Shown here: positions 16,832-25,915 of the stretch, in pieces
How positions within the stretch are numbered: position 1 is the first letter of the stretch
How the letters are laid out: every line of letters begins with the position of its first letter
Origin: Actinomycetes bacterium
GTDB lineage: Bacteria > Actinomycetota > Actinomycetes > Nanopelagicales > Nanopelagicaceae
Length of the DNA: 39,251 nt
Assembly (NCBI GenBank): GCA_023252155.1
Contig: JAHEXJ010000012.1
Location: 1 to 39,251 of the forward strand
Direction of reading: 5' to 3'
Made by a program: the position numbers and the translations under genes
The notes under the pieces: model-generated
The model's input: only the letters and a program-made list of their open reading frames with translations
Database searches by the model: none
What the model was told of the DNA's origin: nothing

Positions 16832-18031
16832 TCAACTGCTCTCTACAACGGCCCCGATTTCTCCTAGAGCAAGTCGCAATCGAAGTCTCTCACCAGGAGA
16901 AAGAAGGCTTGGATCTCGAGCGATACTGCCATCGCTTCGTTGCACGACTGAATATCCCCGATCCAATGTTGACTGAGGTGACAAAGATCGCACTCGTGCA
17001 TAGAGGTGAAGCAGTTCTTCGCGAGCAAGGTCCACTGCGTGCGAAGTGCCGCGATGTGATCTACCCCGCAACCCTTCGATGATTTCCCAGCGGCTCGTGA
17101 CAAGAACCATTGGGTCTTTCAATACCGGCCTCTCGCGAAGAGAGGCGAGGCGGGATGTTTCCAAATCGAGCAGGTTTGTGAGATGTCGGTTGGCTCGTTC
17201 GCGAAGCTGATTGATCATTGCAAATTCTTCTTCAATATCGGGGACTACTTTTTTTGCGGCATCCGTTGGCGTGGATGCACGGACGTCGGCTACTAAATCC
17301 AAAAGTGGTGCATCTTGTTCGTGCCCAATGGCGCTGACTATTGGCGTTTCACATGATGCCGCGAGGCGCACCAATCCTTCATCCGAGAATGGCAAGAGAT
17401 CTTCGAAGGAGCCGCCGCCGCGGGTAATGATGATGACGTCGACTTCGGGGTTTGCCTCTAGTTCGCGAAGTGCCTCAGAGACTTCGATGACTGCTGCTGC
17501 ACCTTGAACGGCGACTTCGCGGATTTCAAATTGAACCGCCGGCCATCGTCGTCTCGCGTTTTCGACGACGTCCTTCTCCGCAGCGCTATTGCGACCGCAG
17601 ATCAAACCCACTCGCCTCGGTAAAAGTGGCAACGGTTTTTTTAGATCAAGGGCGAAGAGACCTTCGGAGGCAAGAAGTTGCTTGAGATGCTCAAGGCGCG
17701 CCAGCAGTTCTCCAATACCAACTTGGCGAATCTCTTTTGCTGAAAGAGAAATGCTGCCGTTCTTTGTGTAGAAGGAAACTTTTGCCAAAATCACCACGCG
17801 GGCATTTTGGGGAAGTGGCGAAACCGCCGCCAATACTGTGCGATGGCACATCACCGAAAGGCTCATATCAACGCTTGTATCGCGCAGGCGAATAAATGCC
17901 ATTCCGGTGCGCTCATTGATCTCAGAGATCTCACCTTCAACCCAGATTGGGCCTAAACGATCTATGTATTCTTTAATATTTTCAGAGATGACTCGTACGG
18001 GCGCTGGAGATTCCGCTGAAGTTTCGAGCAC
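16832..18031 (-). CDS. xseA: Exodeoxyribonuclease VII large subunit
   Basis: A 399-residue catalytic subunit of ExoVII. It has an N-terminal OB-fold (residues about 10-100; WVEGEISEINERTGMAFIRLRD) and the nuclease domain with GLICGRNSAAEKDVVENARRRWP and IITRGGGSFEDLLPFSDE. The VSAIGHEQD motif and the helical C-terminus (about 240-370) for XseB binding follow. The start is GTG, with TAGGAT 6 nt upstream on the minus strand, indicating a leaderless message. It is divergent from ispH with a 25-bp gap, as in M. tuberculosis (Rv1107c/Rv1108c beside Rv1110). Confidence 0.95.
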   Translation of the reverse strand: MLETSAESPAPVRVISENIKEYIDRLGPIWVEGEISEINERTGMAFIRLRDTSVDMSLSVMCHRTVLAAVSPLPQNARVVILAKVSFYTKNGSISLSAKEIRQVGIGELLARLEHLKQLLASEGLFALDLKKPLPLLPRRVGLICGRNSAAEKDVVENARRRWPAVQFEIREVAVQGAAAVIEVSEALRELEANPEVDVIIITRGGGSFEDLLPFSDEGLVRLAASCETPIVSAIGHEQDAPLLDLVADVRASTPTDAAKKVVPDIEEEFAMINQLRERANRHLTNLLDLETSRLASLRERPVLKDPMVLVTSRWEIIEGLRGRSHRGTSHAVDLAREELLHLYARVRSLSPQSTLDRGYSVVQRSDGSIARDPSLLSPGERLRLRLALGEIGAVVESS

Positions 18032-18056
18032 GCATGGATCCTAATAGACTTAACCC
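18032..18056. promoter_or_regulatory. Compact divergent leaderless promoters for xseA and ispH
   Basis: The whole gap between the two start codons is 25 bp. TAGACT (18045-18050) is followed by 6 nt and the ispH ATG. On the minus strand TAGGAT (18043-18038) is followed by 6 nt and the xseA GTG. The two -10 elements are adjacent and back-to-back, and each -35 region would lie in the other gene, so simultaneous transcription from both is likely mutually restrictive. Confidence 0.55.
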
Positions 18057-19031
18057 ATGCCCAAGAAGGTCTTGCTAGCAGCCCCACGTGGATATTGCGC
18101 AGGTGTAGACCGCGCTGTGATCACCGTTGAGAAGGCTCTGGACCTTTACGGGGCGCCGGTATACGTCCGAAAGCAGATCGTGCACAACAAGCACGTTGTA
18201 TCGACCTTAGAAGCGCGCGGAGCCGTTTTCGTAGACGAGACCGATCAAGTTCCTGAAGGCGCGTTTGTCGTTTTCTCGGCCCATGGCGTATCGCCTCAAG
18301 TCCATGATGACGCCGCAAAACGGAATCTTCGAACCATTGATGCAACCTGTCCACTCGTGACGAAGGTGCACCACGAGGCCAAGAGGTTTGCATCCGAGGA
18401 CATTGAAATTTTGTTAATTGGCCACGAGGGCCACGAAGAGGTTGAAGGCACAGCTGGTGAGGCCATTGGAAAAGTCCAATTAGTCGATGGTTTGGATCAT
18501 ATTAAGGACATCAAGGTTAAGGACGAGAACAAGGTCGCCTGGTTGTCGCAAACAACGTTAAGTGTCGACGAAACCCTTGCAACGGTTGCTGCCTTACGAG
18601 AGAGATTCCCCAACATTATTGATCCGCCAAGTGATGACATTTGTTACGCAACTCAGAACCGCCAAGTAGCCATCAAGCAGATCGCACCGCTTTCAGATTT
18701 GGTTCTTGTCGTTGGATCCACAAATTCTTCGAACTCGGTCCGACTCGTCGAAGTTGCAAAGGAATACGGAACTCCCGCCGCTTACTTGATTGATTTTGCC
18801 GCCGAAGTCAAAGACGAATGGCTAGTCGGTGTCGAAACGATCGGCGTTACAAGTGGTGCCTCCGTGCCTGAAATTCTGGTTGAAGACCTTCTTACTTGGC
18901 TAGCAGCGCGCGGATATGGCGAAGTCGAAACCGTAAATGCAAAAGAAGAGTCACTTCTCTTTGCACTTCCACCCGAACTTCGCAAGGACCTTAAAGCAGC
19001 TGGGCAGGACTCAGTCACGCACAAGAAGTAA
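18057..19031 (+). CDS. ispH: 4-hydroxy-3-methylbut-2-enyl diphosphate reductase IspH
   Basis: A 324-residue 4Fe-4S enzyme catalysing the last step of the MEP isoprenoid pathway, giving IPP and DMAPP. The three cluster Cys lie in [12 protein letters not shown] (about 15), [11 protein letters not shown] (about 100) and [11 protein letters not shown] (about 200). Conserved His/Glu motifs include [37 protein letters not shown] and SSNSVRLVE. It supplies precursors used by the cis-prenyl transferase encoded elsewhere in this window. The message is probably leaderless. Convergent with the GNAT gene. Confidence 0.97.
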   Translation: MPKKVLLAAPRGYCAGVDRAVITVEKALDLYGAPVYVRKQIVHNKHVVSTLEARGAVFVDETDQVPEGAFVVFSAHGVSPQVHDDAAKRNLRTIDATCPLVTKVHHEAKRFASEDIEILLIGHEGHEEVEGTAGEAIGKVQLVDGLDHIKDIKVKDENKVAWLSQTTLSVDETLATVAALRERFPNIIDPPSDDICYATQNRQVAIKQIAPLSDLVLVVGSTNSSNSVRLVEVAKEYGTPAAYLIDFAAEVKDEWLVGVETIGVTSGASVPEILVEDLLTWLAARGYGEVETVNAKEESLLFALPPELRKDLKAAGQDSVTHKK

Positions 19032-19043
19032 AAGACTTCTTAA

Positions 19044-19760
19044 TTAGATAATGAGGTCGACTGCAAGCTGGTGACCGAGTTTCTGAAATCCCAATTGTTC
19101 GCTGAGGCGATGGGAAGGCTCGTTTCCGATTCGACAGCGCCATTGTGGGACTAGTTCGGAGTCCATTGCGGCTTTACTGGCCGCATGTGCGGCCGCGAAG
19201 GCGAGTCCCGTCCCTCGATATTTTGGTTTCGCAAGGACCCCCATTTGTGCAATTTTGGAATTCCATACTTCGTAACCTGCTAATGCACCGACGTCTCCAT
19301 CCTCCGACTTGGCGCCAAAGAGCATTGGCATTGTTGAGATGCCGCTCTCTTCCTGTTCGTCTCGGGAGCCACTCGATAACACTTCTTCCAATTCCCTTGC
19401 CTGCGCAATATGGACGGGGTGCGAGCTGGAGGTCTTTCTTAATGTCGAAGAGTCCACATAACTGATCGTCGCTACGCCAACCGGCTTCGGTTGAAATTCA
19501 ACGAGCAACCTTAGCAAGACTTCGAGATCCAGCAGATCAGGGTGTGATATCGGAGAGAGAACACGGATGAGAGCGGGAGGACTGACGACTACGACCGAGC
19601 CATGGAGCTCTACGATGACTAGGACTTTTGACGCTTCTTTGGGGACGAAGGTTATTTCCGATTGGTGAAATGCAGAAACTGGTACCGCAAGTCGGTTTGC
19701 CCACCCCGACTCGATTCGTGCAAGGGATTCGTCCCTGAGGGGAGAAGCATTGGCACTCAT
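19044..19760 (-). CDS. GNAT family N-acetyltransferase
   Basis: A 238-residue protein whose C-terminal half carries the GNAT acetyl-CoA fold: ALAGYEVWNSKIAQMGVLAKPKYRGTGLAFAAAHAA with the R/Q-x-x-G-x-G/A-like YRGTGLA loop (about residue 185), followed by the NEPSHRLSEQLGFQKLG motif. The N-terminal half is poorly conserved and may be a second, degenerate GNAT module. The acceptor is unknown. The start ATG at 19760 is AT-rich upstream (no clear SD or TANNNT at the right spacing). It overlaps nothing and is convergent with ispH. Confidence 0.75.
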   Translation of the reverse strand: MSANASPLRDESLARIESGWANRLAVPVSAFHQSEITFVPKEASKVLVIVELHGSVVVVSPPALIRVLSPISHPDLLDLEVLLRLLVEFQPKPVGVATISYVDSSTLRKTSSSHPVHIAQARELEEVLSSGSRDEQEESGISTMPMLFGAKSEDGDVGALAGYEVWNSKIAQMGVLAKPKYRGTGLAFAAAHAASKAAMDSELVPQWRCRIGNEPSHRLSEQLGFQKLGHQLAVDLII

Positions 19761-19837
19761 AAAATCAATTGTGCCTTATTGGTCATTAGATGCAGCAACT
19801 CCTGTGGCCATTACGCCTTTGGAAAGTTTGAGTTTGG

Positions 19838-20608
19838 TCAGCGCCCCAAAACCATTGTGGCTGGTCGACATACCCCGGTGAACCAATCATTTGAATCGTA
19901 GGCGCAGATGATCAGTTTCTTTGTGGTGGGCGCCTGACCCGTAATAGGCGTTCCGGATAATTCGCCTGTTTTGGAGTTCAGGACGATACCGGTGGGAAGG
20001 GAATTGCTGCCTTGTCTCAACCTGAAACTGTAGGGAGGCTTGCCGCCACTTGGATTTCGCCTGGGGTAGTAATAACCGCACGAGATGCCTTTCGGAGGAA
20101 CCGGATCGCAGAAATTGAAACCAGGGTATTTCTTGCCGATTCTCGCTGCGGGCAAAACGGATGGAATGCCAAAGGCAACTTTGTTGCCGTTTGTTGCGGT
20201 GAAGTGTCCGGATATCACGGTGCGAACTGAAGGAAATGAGCCGCTCAATGTTCCGCTGACGGTAATGACACTTGTGGAAGAGTTCTTCGTGAAGTACGAA
20301 GCGAGTGTGAGTTTTCCATATGGCGCAATCACTACTGTAATTTTTGCCTTACCGGTCTTATTGATTACCGATCCCTGCGCCCAGCCAACGATGACGCCTT
20401 TTTTTACTGCCAGTTGGATTGGGACCGTCGATGTCTTCGAAATTTTTTGCGGCGGGTTAGTTGGAACGGTGACAGTTGCAGTGATTACGAACTTGCCCGT
20501 ATACGTCCCATCGAAATCGGTGATCGCCGTAGCCGAATTTGCAATGGGAGTAAGAAGGGAACTAAAAAGCACTAGGAATAGTGAGAAATATGAAACTCTT
20601 CGGGCCAT
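19838..20608 (-). CDS. Secreted protein with a putative Ig domain
   Basis: A 256-residue exported protein. There is a signal peptide (VSYFSLFLVLFSSLLTPIANSATA). Residues about 30-160 are beta-rich with repeated Ser/Thr/Val strands, and the C-terminal 90 residues look like a putative Ig domain (He_PIG type): GGKPPYSFRLRQGSNSLPTGIVLNSKTGELSGTPITGQ, with the hallmark PPYSF... LP.G..L....G.LSGTP. Three Cys near NFCDPVPPKGISCGYYY and IICAYD may form disulfides. The role is unknown; a cell-surface or binding function is inferred. GGAGGCG lies 4 nt before the start. Confidence 0.7.
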   Translation of the reverse strand: MARRVSYFSLFLVLFSSLLTPIANSATAITDFDGTYTGKFVITATVTVPTNPPQKISKTSTVPIQLAVKKGVIVGWAQGSVINKTGKAKITVVIAPYGKLTLASYFTKNSSTSVITVSGTLSGSFPSVRTVISGHFTATNGNKVAFGIPSVLPAARIGKKYPGFNFCDPVPPKGISCGYYYPRRNPSGGKPPYSFRLRQGSNSLPTGIVLNSKTGELSGTPITGQAPTTKKLIICAYDSNDWFTGVCRPATMVLGR

Positions 20609-20692
20609 GGCGACGCCTCCAATGGAAGTTTCGACCTGCCCATCTGCACCGTCAATTCCTTACTTGAGAGTGAGCCCTTACCTGTAGGTGAA

Positions 20693-23600
20693 TTAGACCT
20701 CGTTTGGAATCTGAGGCCTCGGACCAGCGCCGATATTTCCGTAACGATGGTTGGTGATCGAGACACTCTGTTCAAGGAGCCAGCGGGGCAATTCGATATC
20801 TCCTCTTTGCACCACAGGTCTGCGATCCACCGAGATTCCCTTTTCAAGGAATTCAAGTGTCGGCGGTACACCGGATGCGAGCCATCGGATCTTGTCCTTG
20901 TGAGAAATTCGATTAACAAGTTGGGCTTCATTTTCAATAATTGCAGTTGGGCAGTTCTCGATTGTTTCATCGGAGCTGAACTCGATTTTGCTTTTAGTCT
21001 GTTCAATCACCCAAATGATGTAGTCGATCCACTTTGAATTTACCGTGGCGTCCACTCGTACGACAATTCCGCGACGCGAAGGCAAGTAGCGCTGGTAGTT
21101 GCGTTCAACTTTCAGGCCAGCGTGATCGATGGCAAAGTTGCCAGTTGTCACCCACCAATGCGATGAAGACTCCATGGCTTTGAAGCGCGAATTCAAGGTT
21201 TCCCATTCGCGAAGGTTATTTACGTAGTTGGCCCCTCCGGCTTTCGACGTTGGCCCCACGCTGCTGCGTTTCCAACCGCCGAATGGCTGCCGATTAACGA
21301 CGGCGCCCGTGGTACCGCGATTGACGTAAAGGTTTCCGGCCTCGACCTGTGCGATCCATTGCTCGCACTCTTTTTCGTCGAGTGAATGCACTCCAGCAGT
21401 GAGTCCGTATTCAACGGCGTTCTGCCAGCTAATGCCTGTCTCGAAATTGGGCGCGACCATAACTCCTAGTACTGGGCCGAACCATTCATTGCGGTGGCTC
21501 CACGAACCTGGGGAAACGCCTAACTTCACTCCTGGTGTCCAGAGGTGCCCGCTTTCATCCAACTGCCTAGGTTGTACGAGCCAACTCTCTCCTTCATCCA
21601 GTGTTGTGAGGGCACGCAATAGCGAACCAGTCGGTGGATGAATTACGGGTCCGACCGAAGTCGAGTAGTGCCTTCCAGCGCCAACACTGAGACTTTCTAC
21701 TGCGTCCTTTAGCTGAGCCAAGAACGAGGGGTTTTTGTAAACGCTTTCTTCGACGATGGCCAAACTTGCAGCACTACATTTCTGCCCTGCGTGGCCGAAT
21801 GATGACTGCACCAAATCTTTTACTGCGCTATCAATATCTGCGGCGGCGGAGATCAGAATTGCGTTCTTTCCGCTTGTTTCTGCCATAAGGCGAATCTCCG
21901 GTTTCCACGATGTGAACATCGCGGCGGTATCAAAGGATCCAGTCAAGATGACTCCGTCGATGCCGGGATGAGTCACCAGGTGAAGGCCGTCGTCATCATC
22001 TCTAGTGGGGACAAACTGCAATACATGCTGCGGCACGCCCGCATCCCAGAGTTGTCGAACGATCTGCCAGGCAGTTGCGACTGTCTCTGGCGCAGGCTTG
22101 AGGATTACGGCGTTGCCGGCAGCCAACGCGGAGCAGACTCCGCCAACAGGAATGGCGTAAGGAAAATTCCATGGCGGAACGACAAGAACAACTCCGAGAG
22201 GTTTGGAGCCTTCACCTTTCTCGTATGAGGAAAGGGCATAGAAGCGGGCAAAGTCGATTCCTTCGCTTACTTCTGGATCTGCTTCGGCAACAGTTTTTCC
22301 GGCGTCGCGAGACATGATTGCAATCGTCTCGGCTCGCTCATTGTTCATCAGGATCGCGGCGGCACCGAGAATCTTCCCCCGTCCACGTGGTCCCAATGCA
22401 TCCCATTCACCGACATGTGCCCGTGCGGCCGCGACAGCATTATCGATATCTTGCTTGCTCGCAATTGAATAGTCATACCAAGGCGAACCATTGTCACTTG
22501 GATCTGTGCCTGTCTCGCTTTCGGTACGAGTTAGGAATTCCCCCATGATCTGCAAAGGAATCCGTAATTCGTTGCTCGCATAGTGAAGATTGAATGCCGC
22601 GTCGAGTTGTGAACGAAAGACAGGATTGGTCGAATCCGCATCACTTTGATTTTCGAATTTGCCGTCATCGAATGCATTTTGTGCATCATGTCTTTGAAGA
22701 TGATGGCGTCGAGATTCTGTAGAGATGGTGTGTCGTTCGGCGATGGATATTACAAAGCGCCCCTGCTGTTCTTTGAACTTCTCATTGTTCAGTGCCATGT
22801 CAAAGGAGGCACGAAGATAATTTTCCTCAGAGGTGTTCTCATCCAACCGACGAACTAGGTACGCAACTGCTGCCGGAAAGTCTTCATGTCGTGTGACAGG
22901 TGTGTAGAGGAGTACGCGGCCGGTTTGACCGGCAACCGCGAGAGCTTCAGCATTGGCCATTCCCTCGAGCATCTCTATATCGATCTGGTTTTCTACTCCG
23001 CGCGTCTTCGCAACTTCGATCGCCCAGGCAAGGTGGAATAAGTTGTGGCTGGCAATACCAATTCGCACCGCGTCTGCGTGAGCCGGGTCCAATGCCACAT
23101 CGATGAGTCGGGCGTAGCTTGCATCAACATCGGATTTGCTTTCATAAGGGGCTGGAATCCAGCCGTGGAGTTCGGCTTCGGCCTTCTCCATCGCAAGATT
23201 CGCCCCTTTTACGAGGCGGATCTTGATAGTCCCGCCAGTGCGCGCATGGCGAGCTTTTGCCCATGAGACGAGGTCGGCAAATTCGCCGTGGGATTCGGGA
23301 AGGTATGCCTGCAGGACGATGCCTGAATTCATTGCTTCGAATTCAGGTTCATCGAGGAGTTTCTTGAAAACGGCGACCGTTATTTCAAGGTCGCGGAACT
23401 CCTCCATGTCGAGGTTGATGAAAGTTCCAGACTTCAAAGACGCCCGATAGAGAAGTCGTAAGTGGTTTGCGACGCGTTCGATCGAACCGAGATGGTCGAT
23501 GGTTATTAACTGACTAGCAATCGATGAAATTTTGACGGAGGCGTAATTCACTCCGGGCCTTTGAATCATTTCGATGACGGAGTTCAACCTTTGGGCTGCT

Positions 23601-24091
23601 TCTCCTTCACCAAGAACGGCTTCACCAAGGACATTTATGTTGAGCTTGGCTTCTTCGCCGGTACGACGGCTGATGTGCTTTGTCAGAGGATTCTTCTCGG
23701 CGGGAAGAATGATCCCGTTCGCCGCCATACGAACTCTCTGGTGAACCACTCTCATTACCAATGATGGGAAAAGGTGCGAAAGAGCACTGGCTGCTTTGAT
23801 GCCCACGAAATCGAAAACGCCAAGTCCAGAGACACCGGCAGTCTTCGCGGTTCTCCGTAGCGTCTTGGCTGCGTTTCGCTTTGAGCTCATGCGCATGACT
23901 TCATCCGTCAATGACATTGTGAGTGCGACGGCGGAGGGATCTTTTAGGAGTCTGGCGAAACGCTTTCTATTTGCTTCATCGTGGCGCGTTCGAGTTTTAT
24001 CTGATTGCGTCAGGAGGTTTGAAACTAAGGAAATAGTTGGTTCGGTCAGGTGGTCGATATCGTCTTGCGTTGGAAGTGGCGTCGTTGACAC
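20693..24091 (-). CDS. putA: Bifunctional proline dehydrogenase / P5C dehydrogenase PutA
   Basis: A 1132-residue flavo- and NAD-dependent enzyme that oxidises proline to glutamate. The N-terminal half is the FAD-binding proline dehydrogenase barrel (about 60-450), including VKISSIASQ, RLVKGANLAMEKAEAELHGW, MLEGMANAE and YLVRRLDENTSEENYLRASF. The P5C dehydrogenase follows (about 520-1000), with PPWNFPYAIPVGG, the Glu in AETSGKNAI and the catalytic Cys in GHAGQKCSAASL. The final 130 residues are less conserved. There is no N-terminal ribbon-helix-helix domain, so it is not a DNA-binding PutA. Start GTG with AAGGA 6 nt upstream. It begins 38 bp after the membrane gene at 24130 and may end the same operon. 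Confidence 0.95.
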   Translation of the reverse strand: MSTTPLPTQDDIDHLTEPTISLVSNLLTQSDKTRTRHDEANRKRFARLLKDPSAVALTMSLTDEVMRMSSKRNAAKTLRRTAKTAGVSGLGVFDFVGIKAASALSHLFPSLVMRVVHQRVRMAANGIILPAEKNPLTKHISRRTGEEAKLNINVLGEAVLGEGEAAQRLNSVIEMIQRPGVNYASVKISSIASQLITIDHLGSIERVANHLRLLYRASLKSGTFINLDMEEFRDLEITVAVFKKLLDEPEFEAMNSGIVLQAYLPESHGEFADLVSWAKARHARTGGTIKIRLVKGANLAMEKAEAELHGWIPAPYESKSDVDASYARLIDVALDPAHADAVRIGIASHNLFHLAWAIEVAKTRGVENQIDIEMLEGMANAEALAVAGQTGRVLLYTPVTRHEDFPAAVAYLVRRLDENTSEENYLRASFDMALNNEKFKEQQGRFVISIAERHTISTESRRHHLQRHDAQNAFDDGKFENQSDADSTNPVFRSQLDAAFNLHYASNELRIPLQIMGEFLTRTESETGTDPSDNGSPWYDYSIASKQDIDNAVAAARAHVGEWDALGPRGRGKILGAAAILMNNERAETIAIMSRDAGKTVAEADPEVSEGIDFARFYALSSYEKGEGSKPLGVVLVVPPWNFPYAIPVGGVCSALAAGNAVILKPAPETVATAWQIVRQLWDAGVPQHVLQFVPTRDDDDGLHLVTHPGIDGVILTGSFDTAAMFTSWKPEIRLMAETSGKNAILISAAADIDSAVKDLVQSSFGHAGQKCSAASLAIVEESVYKNPSFLAQLKDAVESLSVGAGRHYSTSVGPVIHPPTGSLLRALTTLDEGESWLVQPRQLDESGHLWTPGVKLGVSPGSWSHRNEWFGPVLGVMVAPNFETGISWQNAVEYGLTAGVHSLDEKECEQWIAQVEAGNLYVNRGTTGAVVNRQPFGGWKRSSVGPTSKAGGANYVNNLREWETLNSRFKAMESSSHWWVTTGNFAIDHAGLKVERNYQRYLPSRRGIVVRVDATVNSKWIDYIIWVIEQTKSKIEFSSDETIENCPTAIIENEAQLVNRISHKDKIRWLASGVPPTLEFLEKGISVDRRPVVQRGDIELPRWLLEQSVSITNHRYGNIGAGPRPQIPNEV

Positions 24092-24129
24092 TTTCGTCCT
24101 TTCTTACGTGGCAATACTAGACAGAGTTT

Positions 24130-24804
24130 TCAGAGAACAACCGCCAAGGTCGTCATGATCCCGATCGTGATGGGAAGGGACTGCATCAACCCATGGAGGG
24201 TGGCCACGGTCGAATCTGAGCCGTGACGGCGTTGACTGAAGGCTCCGAGCACGGAAATGATCACGGGGTAGGTGGAAAGGGCGCCGGCGACGCGGGGTCC
24301 GAGGACCGAGGCCAACCCCGTCAAAGTGAGAATAAGAACAACTGTCACCAGCAATCTGGCCGGCAATTCCCACCGTGGGTTATCAGCGGTACGCGGTTGG
24401 GTCACGTACTCAGGCCAAAATTTTGTGGCGAGTAACCACGCGACAATCAGCATCGGCAACAAGACATAAAGGGGAATCTCAAAACTTGTCAGCACCGCTC
24501 CCGTCGCGAGGCAAGCCGCGGTTCCATTTGATAGCGCCCGTGCCCATGAAAATTTCAATGCCGACTTCGCGTAGACCCAAGAGAAAACGATCAGCGCAAC
24601 TTGGCCGACCAGAACTCCGTGTGCAGCTCGAGCCGCGAATGATGAACCATCTTGAATATAGATAATGAAAAGGAAGGGGCCCGTTGTGAGTGGCAGACCG
24701 ATTAGCCGCCCACCGATCCCATCGCCCCATTTACGTTGGATGTAACTAAGTAGTGCTACAAAAAATGGGGCGAGAAAAAGTTTTAGGAGAAGAAGCGAAC
24801 TCAC
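24130..24804 (-). CDS. Multi-pass membrane protein with internal repeat, function unknown
   Basis: A 224-residue protein with about seven hydrophobic segments. No family was recognised with certainty. Two parts resemble each other: residues about 29-76 (DGIGGRLIGLPLTTGPFLF, then AARAAHGVLVGQVAL) and about 172-220 (GPRVAGALSTYPVIISVLG, then VATLHGLMQSLPI). Each has G.R..G.....P, then a hydrophobic stretch, then an Ala/HG motif and a helix. This indicates an ancient duplication with pseudo-symmetry, as in small transporters. It follows the racemase-like gene by one base and precedes putA by 38 bp on the same strand, so an amino-acid-related transport role is an inference. Confidence 0.6.
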   Translation of the reverse strand: MSSLLLLKLFLAPFFVALLSYIQRKWGDGIGGRLIGLPLTTGPFLFIIYIQDGSSFAARAAHGVLVGQVALIVFSWVYAKSALKFSWARALSNGTAACLATGAVLTSFEIPLYVLLPMLIVAWLLATKFWPEYVTQPRTADNPRWELPARLLVTVVLILTLTGLASVLGPRVAGALSTYPVIISVLGAFSQRRHGSDSTVATLHGLMQSLPITIGIMTTLAVVL

Positions 24805-24805
24805 T

Positions 24806-25915
24806 CTATGGCGCCAATATCAATTTCCGCGAAGTTGTTATTTCGTCGATGAAATCAAGATCAATGTCTACGCCGATTCCAGGGCCGCTGGGCACTCGCA
24901 ACTGTCCGTCTTGCATTACAAAAGGTGTGGTGATGTCACGGTGGTAATACCGAGACGATGCGCTTGTGTCGCCGGGCAGAGTAAATCCGGCCAGCGAAGC
25001 CAGAGCGATATTTGCGGCTCGACCAATCCCAGTTTCTAGCATTCCTCCGCACCAGACCGGGATGTCGTTCTCAACGCATAGGTCATGGATCTTGACCGAC
25101 TCGAGGTAGCCGCCAACCCGTCCTGGCTTGATATTGATAATGGTGGTGGCCTTTAACGCCAAAGCATCGCGCGCAGATTCAAGGGATGTAATCGATTCAT
25201 CCAGACAGATTGGCGTCTTAACCACTTTGGCCAGCATCGCATGGCCTAGAACGTCGTGTTCATCAAGGGGCTGTTCGATGAGGAGAAGATTGAATGGATC
25301 GAGTTGCTTGAGATGGTCGGCATCCTCGCGCGAATAAGCCTGATTCGCGTCCACTTGCAACGGCATATCCGGAAAGAGTTCGCGGATAACGCGCACTGGC
25401 TCGATATCCCAGCCCGGCTCGATTTTCAGTTTGATTCGGCGATATCCCTCGTCGACATACTGAGAAACTTCCTGCGCCAGAGCATCGATTGTCGAGGTGA
25501 TTCCAACTGACACTCCGCAATCGATCAACTCTCTTGATGAACCAAGATATGAACCAAAGGAAATGCCTTCGAGTTTTAATTGCGCATCCAGAATCGCGGT
25601 CTCAACGCAGGCCTTCGACATTTGATGACCAAGGAATGGTCGAAGCAGATCGGCGACCTCTTCGGCTCGAATATCCCCCGCTTCAAAAATCTTTGGAAGG
25701 AGAAATCGCTCTATGACGTCTTGCGAGGCGAAGGTGTATTCGGGGGAGTAAAGCGGTTCTGACATTGCAACGCACTCGGCCCAGCCTTCGGAACCATCTT
25801 GAGTAGTGATTTTCATCAGAAGGAGTTCGCGTTCGTACTGCGTCCCAAAGGATGTGCGGAATGGTCGAACCAGCGGCAAATTGATAATGCGCAGATCTAC
25901 TTCCTTAATCCGCAT
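24806..25915 (-). CDS. NSAR/OSBS-family enolase-superfamily enzyme
   Basis: A 369-residue enzyme of the muconate-lactonising-enzyme subgroup, most like the N-succinylamino acid racemase / o-succinylbenzoate synthase family. Visible catalytic residues: KxK in YRRIKLKIEPGWD (about 160), metal ligands at LQVDANQAYS, LLIEQPL and ICLDESI, and the second base Lys in IINIKPGRVGG. The N-terminal capping domain starts IKEVDLRIINLPLVRPFRTSFG. No other menaquinone genes are nearby, and a COG3375-type GNAT gene abuts it upstream; in Geobacillus and relatives this pair converts D- to L-amino acids through N-succinyl forms. Racemase is therefore favoured over MenC, but specificity needs assay. Confidence 0.85.
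   Translation of the reverse strand: MRIKEVDLRIINLPLVRPFRTSFGTQYERELLLMKITTQDGSEGWAECVAMSEPLYSPEYTFASQDVIERFLLPKIFEAGDIRAEEVADLLRPFLGHQMSKACVETAILDAQLKLEGISFGSYLGSSRELIDCGVSVGITSTIDALAQEVSQYVDEGYRRIKLKIEPGWDIEPVRVIRELFPDMPLQVDANQAYSREDADHLKQLDPFNLLLIEQPLDEHDVLGHAMLAKVVKTPICLDESITSLESARDALALKATTIINIKPGRVGGYLESVKIHDLCVENDIPVWCGGMLETGIGRAANIALASLAGFTLPGDTSASSRYYHRDITTPFVMQDGQLRVPSGPGIGVDIDLDFIDEITTSRKLILAP

Noticed and set aside
20085-20687. A 200-codon plus-strand open frame opposite the Ig-like secreted protein
   Set aside because: The minus strand has signal peptide, RBS and Ig-domain motif; the plus-strand reading shows no domain or start signal.
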